Source: Candidatus Brocadia sp.
GTDB lineage: Bacteria > Planctomycetota > Brocadiia > Brocadiales > Brocadiaceae
Assembly (NCBI GenBank): GCA_021646415.1
Contig: SOEU01000008.1
Location: forward strand, 1-64,000
Direction: 5' to 3'
Length of the DNA stretch: 64,000 bases
Under the pieces are notes generated by a model. It did no database searches and was not told the origin of the DNA. It saw only the letters and a list, made by a program, of their open reading frames with translations. The position numbers and the translations under genes are program-made. Below are positions 8,037 to 17,512 of this stretch, one piece after another (position 1 is the stretch's first letter; every line of letters starts with the position of its first letter).

Positions 8037-10478
8037 TTATGAACTCTCTGCCTCTGTGGTTTCTTTTTTACCACGGAACTGTTCTATCTTCTTAATAGCC
8101 GCAAGAAGATCTTCCTTCGTGTGGCTACTCTTTTGAACGATAGCTAAAATATTGCCGTTTAATACTTTTTTCTCCTCAGGGGTAATATCTTTTGCAGAAC
8201 AAATAATGATGGGAATCCCCTTTGCTGCTGGATGAACCCTGAGCCTTTCAATTACATCAAAACCGCTTACCTCCGGCATCATAAGGTCGAGTATTATGAG
8301 ATCCGGATTACTGTTAACAGCGAGATTGATTCCTGCTTTACCGCTGTATGCCTTCAGTGCCTCAAAGCCTGCATTTTCAAGTATAGTGCTCATATACTTA
8401 ACGGCCTTTTCATCATCATCCACGACCAATATTTTCATAGGTTTACCCTCAATCCTTTCAATAGGAATGCAGGCATTCACTGTAGTAATGAGTTTTTCCC
8501 TATCGATGGGTTTAATTAAATATTCTACTGCGCCCAGGCTGAAACCGAGTTCTTTATTATCTACAATCGACACGATAACTACCGGTATATCAGCGACGTC
8601 TTGAGAATTTTTCAGCTCAGAAAGGACGTCCCATCCATCTTTTTTTGGCAACATAATGTCCAGGGTAATCAAAAAAGGGTGGAATTCCTTTGACTTCTTA
8701 ATAGCATCTTCTCCGTCAACAGCTACGATAACATTATAGCCGGCATTTGTTAAGTACAGGGTAAGAAGGTCAGCAGCCATACGGTCATCTTCAACAACCA
8801 AAACGGTTTTTGCCTCCTTTTCCCCGGTGGGTATTACATGGCGAGGCTTGGCCTCGCTCTCTTTAGGGGGTATTGTTCTGACCGGGGCATTTACAGGTAA
8901 TGCAAAATAAAATATACTCCCTTTTCCGTATTCGCTTTCAAACCAGATTTTCCCCCCATGCATTTCGACAATCCTTTTTGTCAGGGCAAGCCCTAATCCC
9001 GTTCCTTCATACTTTCGGGCAAACGAGCTATCTGCCTGCCAGAACTCTTTAAACACCTTCTCCTGATCTTCTGATTTCATTCCAATTCCCGTGTCAGATA
9101 CTGATACCTGCAGCATATCATCCACAAGGCCAGCCTCTAAGGTAATTTTACCATTCTCCGAAGTAAATTTTATGGCATTCGAGAGCAGGTTATACAAGAT
9201 TTGTTTGAATTTGACCCGGTCCGCTTCGATGTTTTTTACATCCGTCAATATTTCTGTCTTTAATTCCAGATGTTTTTTACTGGCGAGTCCTTTTAGTATG
9301 GTATACACATCCGCAATGGCCTCTGGCACATGAAAGACTTCGTACTGTAACTCCATTTTGCCTGCTTCGATCTTAGATAAGTCTAATATGTCGTTGATCA
9401 TTTGGAGGAGGTGGCGGCCACTACTGTGGATATCATTAACAAAGTCCATCTGTTCTTCATTTAAGTCGCCGGCAATCTTATCCCTGAGTACCTCTGCAAA
9501 GCCAATTATTGCGTTGAGTGGTGTACGCAGTTCGTGTGACATGTTGGCCAGAAACTCCGATTTCATTTTATTCGCTCGTTCTAAGGCCAAAACGGCCTGT
9601 TGCAAATGAGCGGTCTTTTCGGCAATTCGTTGCTCCAGCGTAACATATGTAGATTGCAATTTGGTAGACATATCATTAAATGCCCTACCCAGTTGTCCCA
9701 CCTCATCCTTAGACGATATATCTACTTTTGTTGTAAGGTCACCTGTTTTCGTGATGGTAGCCACAGCAGCCGTTAACCTTTCTATCGGCTTCATAAATTT
9801 TCCTGTTGTCAGAAAGATAATAGCCACGAGCAGCAAGATACTAACAGAACTGGCAGTAATGAAGAAAACAACGTTCGCTGCAAACCGTTGTTCAGCGATT
9901 TCTTTTGGAATAATGACACTTATTGCCCCTCGCAATTCTCCTACTTTATAATCGTAACCTGCAGCGTAATTTTTTCGAATAAATTCCGGGGCTTTTTCTT
10001 CTGGTCCGTGGCAAAGGAGACAATCCTCTTTTACGTATAAGGCATACAGATAACGTTCCACCCTTTTCCCATCTATAACATCATCATTCCAATACTCAGT
10101 AAGGTTATGATCTTCTTCCATTTTCCTGAGTACCCTTTCCTCAAAGGGATCAGGTTTATTGAATAAATTCCGATACCTCATGCTGGTTTGCTTTATAATG
10201 TAGCCTGTCTTTTCGGCATATTTCATCCCGATGCCATGGCCAGAAACGGCAGGAATAAAAAGTTTTGTCTGTTCGTTGATTTCTATTTTGGATGTTTGCA
10301 GGGCAGAGGCAAGATAATTTCGGGTGGTTTCTAATTCCATGGCAATTAACTTGGCCTTTTCCCGGACCTCTTTGATAAATTCGTGGCGTGTTCGTTTATA
10401 AATTGAAAAGGCAATTACGCCGTTCAAAGTAACCAGCAACACGGCCAATAGTATTACGAGTTTGTGTCTAATCTTCAT
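8037..10478 (-). CDS. Haem-c binding hybrid sensor histidine kinase (DUF3365-HAMP-HisKA-HATPase-REC-REC)
   Basis: 813 residues. TM1 is at about 7-25. A periplasmic Tll0287/DUF3365-type sensor domain (about 30-195) carries one haem-c motif CLLCH (C153, C156, H157). TM2 is at about 202-226 and a HAMP domain at about 227-280. HisKA has phosphoacceptor H315 in [10 protein letters not shown]. The HATPase has SDTGIGM and GTGLGL. Two receivers follow, with D607 (ITLDIMLP) and D731 (IILDLMMP). It probably senses redox state or a haem ligand outside the membrane and relays to the two downstream receivers; the ligand is inferred. A low-similarity 450-bp gap lies upstream. Confidence 0.93.
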   Translation of the reverse strand: MKIRHKLVILLAVLLVTLNGVIAFSIYKRTRHEFIKEVREKAKLIAMELETTRNYLASALQTSKIEINEQTKLFIPAVSGHGIGMKYAEKTGYIIKQTSMRYRNLFNKPDPFEERVLRKMEEDHNLTEYWNDDVIDGKRVERYLYALYVKEDCLLCHGPEEKAPEFIRKNYAAGYDYKVGELRGAISVIIPKEIAEQRFAANVVFFITASSVSILLLVAIIFLTTGKFMKPIERLTAAVATITKTGDLTTKVDISSKDEVGQLGRAFNDMSTKLQSTYVTLEQRIAEKTAHLQQAVLALERANKMKSEFLANMSHELRTPLNAIIGFAEVLRDKIAGDLNEEQMDFVNDIHSSGRHLLQMINDILDLSKIEAGKMELQYEVFHVPEAIADVYTILKGLASKKHLELKTEILTDVKNIEADRVKFKQILYNLLSNAIKFTSENGKITLEAGLVDDMLQVSVSDTGIGMKSEDQEKVFKEFWQADSSFARKYEGTGLGLALTKRIVEMHGGKIWFESEYGKGSIFYFALPVNAPVRTIPPKESEAKPRHVIPTGEKEAKTVLVVEDDRMAADLLTLYLTNAGYNVIVAVDGEDAIKKSKEFHPFLITLDIMLPKKDGWDVLSELKNSQDVADIPVVIVSIVDNKELGFSLGAVEYLIKPIDREKLITTVNACIPIERIEGKPMKILVVDDDEKAVKYMSTILENAGFEALKAYSGKAGINLAVNSNPDLIILDLMMPEVSGFDVIERLRVHPAAKGIPIIICSAKDITPEEKKVLNGNILAIVQKSSHTKEDLLAAIKKIEQFRGKKETTEAESS

Positions 10479-10930
10479 TTAATTGAATTTGCAATATCTT
10501 CAACTTTTAATTCGACCGTAATTTCGATGCTCATTTTCTTCTCCATATGATAATAATCATTTTATACATATTTTAACAATCTTAATCCCCTGCGTCCAAT
10601 TCTTTACTTACACGTATTTAATATCATAGTTGTGAGCTACGTCGAAGGGATGAAATGCAGTCACGCATCTGTGTAATAAGATATTCATGCTTAAACAGTG
10701 AAACCCTACCCGGCAGCGGCATAATACGGCGATGGCACAATCGGATATGCCCGATAGACATGGTAAAAATGCTATGTCTCAGAATAAATGATTCTTAAAC
10801 AACGTATAAGTCTCAAAATAGTTGAGTTTTGTAAGATTTCTTGAACCATAAAAAACTCAGGGCAGAAGGATCGATTGTTGTTGGTAGACATCATCCTCCT
10901 GCCCCTTTCCCCCCGTAAAGGAGGTATTGC
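10479..10930. other. Gene-free gap before the insertion-sequence remnant
   Basis: About 450 bp between the kinase start and the IS ORF. I see no convincing gene, tRNA or clear inverted terminal repeat. It includes part of the presumed left end of the element, ending in a strong AAAGGAGGT ribosome site for the ORF at 10931. Confidence 0.5.
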
Positions 10931-11656
10931 GTGGTTATTGTAGAAAAAATCCGTGCGCATGAAAAGGATATTTTGACAAAACAGACACCTTGTCTCTGTC
11001 CAAACGGTAAAAGTACCCATCGCGTTTTTACTCTCCATGAGCGAAGACATCGATTGTTTCACGTTATTATTGACTCCCTTGTTCATACGATAGAGTCTTT
11101 CCCGGGGCAGTGGAAATGCTCCGTGTGCAAGATGACGTTTACTTTCTATCCGGAGTATGCACTCCCCTACAAGCGGTACGTAAAAGACCATTGTTTCTCC
11201 TTCAGTCAAGCTTATCTCGAAGATGATACAGAAACCTACCGGAGCGTCTCCTCTGCCATCGGATATACCACCCGCACACCTGTCTGCGTGCAGCCACGCA
11301 CAGGCAGGCAGGAAATAGATGATCGCATGCTTGCAGGGCCAACCGTTTGGAGGTGGCTGAGCTTCTTCGGCTCACTCAAAAATACCCTCCGCAACGCCTT
11401 TGACCTCATCAGACAAACGTCAAGAGACTTCCGGGTCTTTCGCCAAATATCTCCCATCCATCCCAGAAAGTATCAAAGCAATGAACGAAAAACCCTCCTC
11501 CAGCATGCCCTTCGATTGCTTCACGCAGAGTCGGCATATCGCAACCTTTTTGGCTTTTCATTTTTCCCCGACCTGGCAACAAAAAACTCCTGGTCTTCAG
11601 TTACAATCACCTCCACATTCAACAAAGCATGTCCTCATGCAAATGGGGAGAGGTGA
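10931..11656 (+). CDS. Zinc-finger protein of an insertion sequence (DUF6431-like)
   Basis: 241 residues starting at GTG, with AAAGGAGGT spaced five bases upstream. It has two Cys-rich clusters: CLCPNG followed by basic HRVF...RRHR, and WKCSVCKMTFTFYPEYALPY, a CXXC knuckle. I recall such proteins, annotated DUF6431, sitting directly upstream of rve-type transposases. Here the transposase start lies 3 bp beyond the stop, with GGAGAGG before it. The family name is from memory. The frame is intact although its partner is broken. Its role in transposition is unknown. Confidence 0.6.
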   Translation: MVIVEKIRAHEKDILTKQTPCLCPNGKSTHRVFTLHERRHRLFHVIIDSLVHTIESFPGQWKCSVCKMTFTFYPEYALPYKRYVKDHCFSFSQAYLEDDTETYRSVSSAIGYTTRTPVCVQPRTGRQEIDDRMLAGPTVWRWLSFFGSLKNTLRNAFDLIRQTSRDFRVFRQISPIHPRKYQSNERKTLLQHALRLLHAESAYRNLFGFSFFPDLATKNSWSSVTITSTFNKACPHANGER

Positions 11657-11659
11657 AAG

Positions 11660-12740
11660 ATGAAATCAAAAGACAAAAAATGGGCTTTATTCTGGTGTAA
11701 ACTTCTCCATCCGGTCATCTTCGGTGAGATTGAAAAGAGGCAGACCAATCAGTATCTGAAAAACCCTCTCTCAGCAGGAGGCCCTCTTTCCCAACGGAAA
11801 GCAGAAAAGACCCAGCATCTCTACCCTCAGGCGAAAACTCGACCAGTATCTCAAAGGCGGGTTTCGGTCTCCTGCACGAAAGACTCGATCTGACCGTGGC
11901 ACACCAAGAAGTCTTTCAAGGGAAATTATCGACAAGGCCATCGAACTCAAAAAAGTACAACCCCTCCGCAGTGACGATTGCCTCAACAGATTCCTGCAGA
12001 GTACTACGGGAAAACCATACCCAAATCTACCCTCTATCGTCATCTCAGACTTGCAGGGGCAACACGCCTTAAGCTCGGCATCTCTCACCAAAAGGTGCGC
12101 ATACGCTGGACTCGTGACCATACCCACGACCTCTGGATCGGAGACTTCCAGGAAGGACCCTACGTCCTCCTTGATGGTGAAGCCATTCCCACCAGCCTCT
12201 GCCTCTTTATCGACTGTTACAGCCGTTACGTAGTCGAAGGCCGGTACTATCTCAAACAAACCCTCCATATCCTTATCGATTCCCTCCTCAGGGCATGGGC
12301 TACTTACGGCTCTCCCAAAGAACTCTGCCTTGACAATGCAAAAGTCTACCACTCGGATGCCTTACGCTCTGCCTGTTATGCCATTGGCATGAAACTCATC
12401 CACAGAACCCCAGGCGACCCAGCCCCAGGCGGTCTGGTCGAACGATTCTTCGGCACCAGCCAAACCCAGTTCGAATCAGAAGTCCGCTCCGCTGATATCC
12501 TCACCCTTGAGAGTCTCAGCCAGGCATTCTCCGCTTACCTTGCCGTCGTCTATCACACAAGAACCCACTCTGAAACCAATCAATCCCTTCCAGTTTTTCC
12601 CGGACGTGGGTGGATTCCTTAAAGTTGAGAGTGCTTTACGTGAATATTTAGGGCTTGTTTGGGCAAAGCTGAGGGGGGCAGATATAAAAGATAAACTTTT
12701 GACAATATGTACAATCGTTTTCACTGGTCGTCTTTACTGA
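11660..12740 (+). pseudogene. Frameshifted DDE (rve-type) transposase
   Basis: Remnant of a Mu/IS481-like integrase-core transposase. The N-terminus MKSKDKKWALFWC is in frame 2. At about 11762 the HTH part continues in frame 3 (LFPNGKQKRPSISTLRRK, then RSDRGTPRSL), consistent with an extra C. At about 12000 it returns to frame 2 (YYGKTIPKSTLYRHLR). The catalytic core 12000-12560 keeps the DDE residues: D in LWIGDF, D in LCLDNAKVY, E in LVERFFGT. Near 12590 it shifts again (PFQFFPDVGG), and the C-terminal barrel region ends early. Several independent lesions make activity very unlikely. Confidence 0.8.
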
Positions 12741-13106
12741 TACAAAAACTTAAGGAAGTAAAAGACACCTTTTACTTTGACCACCACCAGGCCAGACATA
12801 TTGGAATCCCGTTCGACTGAGCTCACGACGAAGTCTGCCTTATCAGATAGACACTTGTTTTACTGGATAAAACAAAATACCTGTCTTAATGAAACCCTTG
12901 AAACTACTCTTACTATCTTTAATAAACTCAAACTTGCTATTAATTCCTTGTTTGAATTCGCCTCAACTCATACTTTATCAAAGAACGATTCTTTTGCCCA
13001 TGAATGCTTCAAAATCAAATCGAAACACACAAAGAAAAATTTGGTCGCTTAATTTAACTAAGTACTGTTAATATTTCCTTTTCCATGAATCTGCAGAAAT
13101 AGTAAC
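12741..13106. other. Non-coding DNA right of the IS remnant
   Basis: Short open stretches exist (for example 12777-13052) but I recognise no domain and no good ribosome site. Probably degenerate mobile-element DNA. Confidence 0.4.
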
Positions 13107-14645
13107 CTAATCAGACCGTTTTAACACAAAGCGGTATCTTAAAAGTTTAAAGATAACTATGGGACCGGCTGTAAATATCATACTAATAAATAAATTTTCT
13201 AATCTCGTAACTCTGCCGCTAATTCCTGCAGTAATGCCTTCCAATAAAAAAGGAGGTAATAGAATACCACTGCATAATATTAGTACCTGTATAACAAAAT
13301 GTCTTTTTATTTTAATTGTGAAAGCCAGTAAAATACCAAAAGGGATAAACATAAGTGCGTAGTAAAAAATCTTAACGGACTTCATGCCAAACTCGTGTGA
13401 AGGGAATAAATAACTTATAAGATTTGATACAGGATTAAATTCAAAAATGTGAGAATTATGCACATCATCCACATATATCGTAAGAATCGACCCATCGTAA
13501 GTGATAACCAACTTGTGAGGCTTTGTGGTCGAAAAGACATTGTGGACTATTGATTCAGGGTTGGTTCCATTTCTTCCGGTAAGAGGCGTACGGAGTCGAA
13601 AGACTAAGTCACTGCCCTGTTGTGCCAAGGTAAAATTGCGACATGAGGGATCCGCTGAAAGCGAAACGATTCGAGCAGGGCCACTCTGCGTCGTGTCGGC
13701 TGTGGTCACCGTTACGATTAAAGTAAATTGAGAATGCTTCATTATCCTTTCTGTCAAATATTCCGCTGGGGCTGCTGTTGTCAACCAATGATCAGCCCCA
13801 AGGAATACCTCTCCGCTATGTTGAACATCCAGCGGTTCCCCACACCAGACTAAATCAGGGAGATGCCCCATTTTATCGCGATAGCATCCTCTATCTGTCA
13901 ATTGATACAAGGCTACAAGAGAATCTCTGATTGGATCAAATAAACCTTTTCCGGAAAAGGCGTATGCCGCCTCTGTCTCTGGAATCGCTTGATCGGCAAT
14001 ATATATTTCAGAAATGTAACCACGCCATGGTCGGTTCCCAGTCCTCTCGTTACCAAAAATAAGATGGAATGTCTTATCCCAATTGACAAGACTCGTGGAC
14101 AGTGACAAGAAGACAGAAATGAGAATTGCTAAAGCTGAGTAACCTAAAAATGCGTGTAGTAAATTTATTTCCACAAAGTCCAATGTAAAGCGCGTGACCT
14201 TACCTTTACTCTTCAATAGATAAAAGCAAAAAAACCCGAATAATGCACCTATACTGTTTGAAAAAACATCGGCTAAAGAGGAAAACCTAGATTGCAGGAA
14301 ACCTTGCAGAAATTCAATGAAGTATGATAATCCGAAGCTAATCAAAATGGTTATCGCAAGAGACGCAACCGCATCCAGACATAGCCTCTGGTGTAAGTAA
14401 CCAGCAAGACCAAAGCCTAAAGGGAAAAACAACAAAATGTTGCAGATAACATCAAAAAAGCCTAGATTTCGCAGTTCCAAAATAATGAGGAAATAATGAA
14501 TTAAGCCGGTGTCCTTTTCTTTAAAGGAGAAATTGTAAGGATAGAGGGTTATAACCAAAATAAGTACAAGGTTGAAGAAAATTATCTTTATGCTGGCTCT
14601 CGCCCATTTTTCGAACAGGCCTTCGCGAAATAGTTTGGTTATCAT
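13107..14645 (-). CDS. VanZ-like membrane protein with inserted LamG/concanavalin-like domain
   Basis: 512 residues. The N-terminal half is VanZ-like: several TM helices with DVICNILLFFPLGFGLAGYL and the helix-loop SRFSSLADVFSNSIGALFG. After another TM (about 165-190), a soluble region at about 195-420 looks like a LamG/concanavalin A lectin fold (RPWRGYISEIYIADQAI, then HKLVITYDGSILTIYVDD). Two or more C-terminal TMs follow. The lectin domain would face the periplasmic side, suggesting cell-surface glycan binding. VanZ function is not well defined. It stands alone beside the IS remnant. Confidence 0.75.
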   Translation of the reverse strand: MITKLFREGLFEKWARASIKIIFFNLVLILVITLYPYNFSFKEKDTGLIHYFLIILELRNLGFFDVICNILLFFPLGFGLAGYLHQRLCLDAVASLAITILISFGLSYFIEFLQGFLQSRFSSLADVFSNSIGALFGFFCFYLLKSKGKVTRFTLDFVEINLLHAFLGYSALAILISVFLSLSTSLVNWDKTFHLIFGNERTGNRPWRGYISEIYIADQAIPETEAAYAFSGKGLFDPIRDSLVALYQLTDRGCYRDKMGHLPDLVWCGEPLDVQHSGEVFLGADHWLTTAAPAEYLTERIMKHSQFTLIVTVTTADTTQSGPARIVSLSADPSCRNFTLAQQGSDLVFRLRTPLTGRNGTNPESIVHNVFSTTKPHKLVITYDGSILTIYVDDVHNSHIFEFNPVSNLISYLFPSHEFGMKSVKIFYYALMFIPFGILLAFTIKIKRHFVIQVLILCSGILLPPFLLEGITAGISGRVTRLENLFISMIFTAGPIVIFKLLRYRFVLKRSD

Positions 14646-15038
14646 GTTAATTTCAGGAGGGGCTTATCTTCCCATTACAATTTGAATTTAAGTAAACTTT
14701 GCAAAATAAACTTGGCGTAATTTTTAACAAAGTACGATATAAAAGGATGGCAATTTGGTATATTTTGAAAAAAACTTATTTTTTAGCAAGTATTTGCATT
14801 CTGCTGTAAGGCGAACTTAAGTCCGCCCTATTTTCAACCCGTTTCACAGGGAGAGAAAGAGAGGGTTAATTTGGTTGCGGTGGAGCTTCTCTCAGTTGCT
14901 ATTGCGTACAATTAATGAAGATGTGCGGCTTAGAAATTTAGATGTATTTATTTTTACGGTCCTTAAGACAAAATGAATATTTTGTCGAACTCTGACTTTC
15001 CGTAAAAAAACAGGTGAGAGTCAATCTTGTCTTGGCAA
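14646..15038. other. Gene-free gap with a short palindromic element
   Basis: No gene seen. A hairpin built on GGCGAACTTAAGTCCGCC lies near 14813, resembling the dispersed palindromes elsewhere in the window. The rest is AT-rich. Confidence 0.45.
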
Positions 15039-16055
15039 TTAAAATTGGTCCAATAATTCCTTCTTCTTTTCGTTATAATCATCTTCTGAAATCAGCCCTT
15101 CAGATTTCAGGTCTTTTATCTCTTGCAACTGTTCCTTTATACTCATATCGCCCATGGCTTCCCTGAGCATTTTTGCCTTTTTGTAATCATAATCCTCTTC
15201 AGAAATAATCCCATCGTTGACCATCTCACGCAGAACGATTAGCTTGCTTTTTATTTTGCTTTCAGTGCGGATTGCTCTTGCAGGCGTGGTTGATTCAAGC
15301 TCACTCGTTTCTCCGGCAGTCCCCATCTTTTCTTCCAATTTCCTTAGGCGGGCATCCAGTTCAGAGGTACCAACTTTGATCTTTTCATCAACCGTCCCTA
15401 TCCTTTGCGCTACCGGTTGTTGGTACATTTCGTTGGACAAGTCTATAACAAGCCAGTTTTCATGACTTGGTTCTAACCTTTGTCCTGCTGACGGAATCAA
15501 CTTCCAAAAGCGGCTGTGACTTATCCGCGAAGGATTCTCTTTTGCCGTTGTATATCTTTTTTTCTCTGACATAGCATCATTATATGACTGAAACATATGA
15601 ATGCGGCTGAAGGCAATGTTAAGATTACGCTCTGAAATGAATACGGCACAATAATTCTGCTGGTCGGTCAAAAGCATGCGCTCAGAATAGGACGAAACAG
15701 TAACAACCTGCGTCGGCGTTGCAACGGAAAGCGCCTGTATAATCAGGGGAACTAATTTCCTTATTTCATCGTCCTGAAAGACCCTCAAGGTTCCTTTCTT
15801 TTTCAACAGGCCCTTCTCTTCAAAATAGATATAAGACAATGCATTGGTAATAACATTCCCAGCCAGTTCATAGGGATGATTAAATTGAATACGACGGCCA
15901 TTCTTTTTAACGGGTAATTCCTCGTGTTTTACCACAATCCTATCGTCTGTATAAGTATCTGCACAGGCATCAAAAAATCTACAAAAGAATATCATGCAGA
16001 CAATGCCCAGAAACAAAAGTGTGTGCTTCAATCTTTGATTTCTCACGAAATTCAT
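15039..16055 (-). CDS. Secreted protein with two C-terminal SHOCT-type motifs
   Basis: 338 residues. A signal peptide or anchor (about 10-32, LLFLGIVCMIFFCRFF) is followed by a domain I do not recognise. A coiled-coil stretch (about 230-250) leads to two tandem SHOCT-like segments at the C-terminus (LREMVNDGIISEEDYDYKKA and IKDLKSEGLISEDDYNEKKK). SHOCT domains often sit at the ends of membrane or secreted proteins and may mediate oligomerisation. The ATG overlaps the radA stop as ATGA, so translation is probably coupled. Function unknown. Confidence 0.7.
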   Translation of the reverse strand: MNFVRNQRLKHTLLFLGIVCMIFFCRFFDACADTYTDDRIVVKHEELPVKKNGRRIQFNHPYELAGNVITNALSYIYFEEKGLLKKKGTLRVFQDDEIRKLVPLIIQALSVATPTQVVTVSSYSERMLLTDQQNYCAVFISERNLNIAFSRIHMFQSYNDAMSEKKRYTTAKENPSRISHSRFWKLIPSAGQRLEPSHENWLVIDLSNEMYQQPVAQRIGTVDEKIKVGTSELDARLRKLEEKMGTAGETSELESTTPARAIRTESKIKSKLIVLREMVNDGIISEEDYDYKKAKMLREAMGDMSIKEQLQEIKDLKSEGLISEDDYNEKKKELLDQF

Positions 16056-17410
16056 CCTATGATTTCTACAGCCTCAGAAAGATAGCATACTTCGCTCAGT
16101 TCTATTCCCGGGTCCTTAGCAATCCCCTTTGTATTATCCTTAGGAACAACTGCCCTTTTAAAACCCAATCTCTGTGCCTCTTTTAATCGGATCTCAATTT
16201 GGTTTACACTCCGCACCTCTCCTCCCAACCCTACCTCTCCAACAAATACGATATCGGAAGGAATTACTTTTTCTTTAAAGCTCGACGCAATTGTCATGGC
16301 GATACCAAGATCAGCTGCGGGCTCATCCACCTGAACTCCTCCCACGATATTCACAAAGACGTCCTGTCCCCCGAGCTTTAGTCCTATCCGTTTTTCAAGA
16401 ATGGCAAGGATCATTGAAACCCGATTATAGTCTACTCCGCTGACTTTTCGTTCAGGCATACCAAAGTTCGCCCTGGTTACAAGCGCCTGTATCTCGACTA
16501 GTAAGGCACGAGTCCCTTCCATGCAGGAAATAATAGCGGAACCGGCTGTGATCCTTCGACCTTGTGAAATAAATATCTCAGATGGATTATCCACCGGTCT
16601 CAATCCATTCTTTCTCATCTCAAATATTCCAATCTCATCGGTAGAACCGAACCTGTTTTTTACCACTCGCAAGATGCGATAACACTGAAATTTTTCTCCC
16701 TCAAAATACAAAACCGTATCCGCCATATGTTCCAATACTTTAGGACCGGCAATAATGCCCTGTTTGGTGACATGCCCTACCAGGAAAATGGCAGAACCCG
16801 TAGATTTAGCCACGGAAATGAGATCATTGGCACATTGACGTACTTGAGCAACCGTACCGGGTGCGGATTCTATTTGTGGCTTGTAAATCATTTGAATCGA
16901 ATCGATTACAACAAGGGTTGGACGGATATTGTGGATGTTTTCCAGTATGAAATCCAGATTTGTTTCCGCAACGACAAATAAACTATCCGACAAAATGGAC
17001 AACCTCTCTGCGCGAAGTTTTGTCTGAGCAACCGATTCTTCCCCCGTCACATAAAGGGTGGTATACCCTTTTTTGCTAATATACTGACATACCTGTAAAA
17101 GGAGCGTGGATTTACCTATTCCCGGTGTCCCTCCGATCAATACAGCCGAACCAGCAATCAATCCACCGCCAAGAATCCTGTCAAATTCTTCCATCCCTGT
17201 TTCAATACTAGGACATTCCAGCAGTTTTACCTGTGTTATTGGTTGTGGCAATTCACGACTGATGGTAAATGATTTATGACCCGAACCAGCGGGCGTGATC
17301 AGCTCTTCTATCGTCGAATCCCATTCCCCGCAACCTCCACAGCGTCCTACCCATTTCAGACTTTTCCAGCCGCAATGTTGGCAAACATACACCACGCTTG
17401 TTTTTGTCAT
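16052..17410 (-). CDS. radA: DNA repair protein RadA
   Basis: RecA-like ATPase/helicase that processes recombination intermediates. The N-terminal zinc finger has YVCQHCG and GRCGGCG. The Walker A is GGTPGIGKSTLLLQ, the RadA-specific motif is KNRFG (VVKNRFGSTDEIG), and the C-terminal part is Lon-protease-like (GGVQVDEPAADLGIA). I chose the ATG at 17410 (MTKTSVVYVC) because it gives the family N-terminus. The upstream in-frame ATG at 17449 directly abuts the T-tract of the clpC terminator. Overlaps the next gene by 4 bp. Confidence 0.95.
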   Translation of the reverse strand: MTKTSVVYVCQHCGWKSLKWVGRCGGCGEWDSTIEELITPAGSGHKSFTISRELPQPITQVKLLECPSIETGMEEFDRILGGGLIAGSAVLIGGTPGIGKSTLLLQVCQYISKKGYTTLYVTGEESVAQTKLRAERLSILSDSLFVVAETNLDFILENIHNIRPTLVVIDSIQMIYKPQIESAPGTVAQVRQCANDLISVAKSTGSAIFLVGHVTKQGIIAGPKVLEHMADTVLYFEGEKFQCYRILRVVKNRFGSTDEIGIFEMRKNGLRPVDNPSEIFISQGRRITAGSAIISCMEGTRALLVEIQALVTRANFGMPERKVSGVDYNRVSMILAILEKRIGLKLGGQDVFVNIVGGVQVDEPAADLGIAMTIASSFKEKVIPSDIVFVGEVGLGGEVRSVNQIEIRLKEAQRLGFKRAVVPKDNTKGIAKDPGIELSEVCYLSEAVEIIG

Positions 17411-17450
17411 ACCTACACTAGCTAATCTGTATACTACAACGGATTTCATG

Positions 17451-17483
17451 AAAATAAAAAAAGGGAAGAGTTTTACTCTCCCC
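17451..17483 (-). terminator. Rho-independent terminator after clpC
   Basis: Minus-strand hairpin GGGGAGAGT-AAA-ACTCTTCCC followed by a long T-tract, 30 bp after the clpC stop and ahead of radA. It suggests that radA is expressed by read-through or from its own promoter. Confidence 0.8.
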
Positions 17484-17512
17484 TTTTGTTCGTCTTTTTG
17501 TCACATTTCATC

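Noticed and set aside
10600-10800. Possible c-di-GMP riboswitch upstream of the IS remnant
   Set aside because: Some GC-rich pieces (CCCTACCCGGCAGCGG) recall the motif, but the conserved core sequences and pairing are not there, and no signalling gene follows on that strand.
12777-13052. Independent gene right of the IS
   Set aside because: No ribosome site, no recognised domain and atypical residue make-up.
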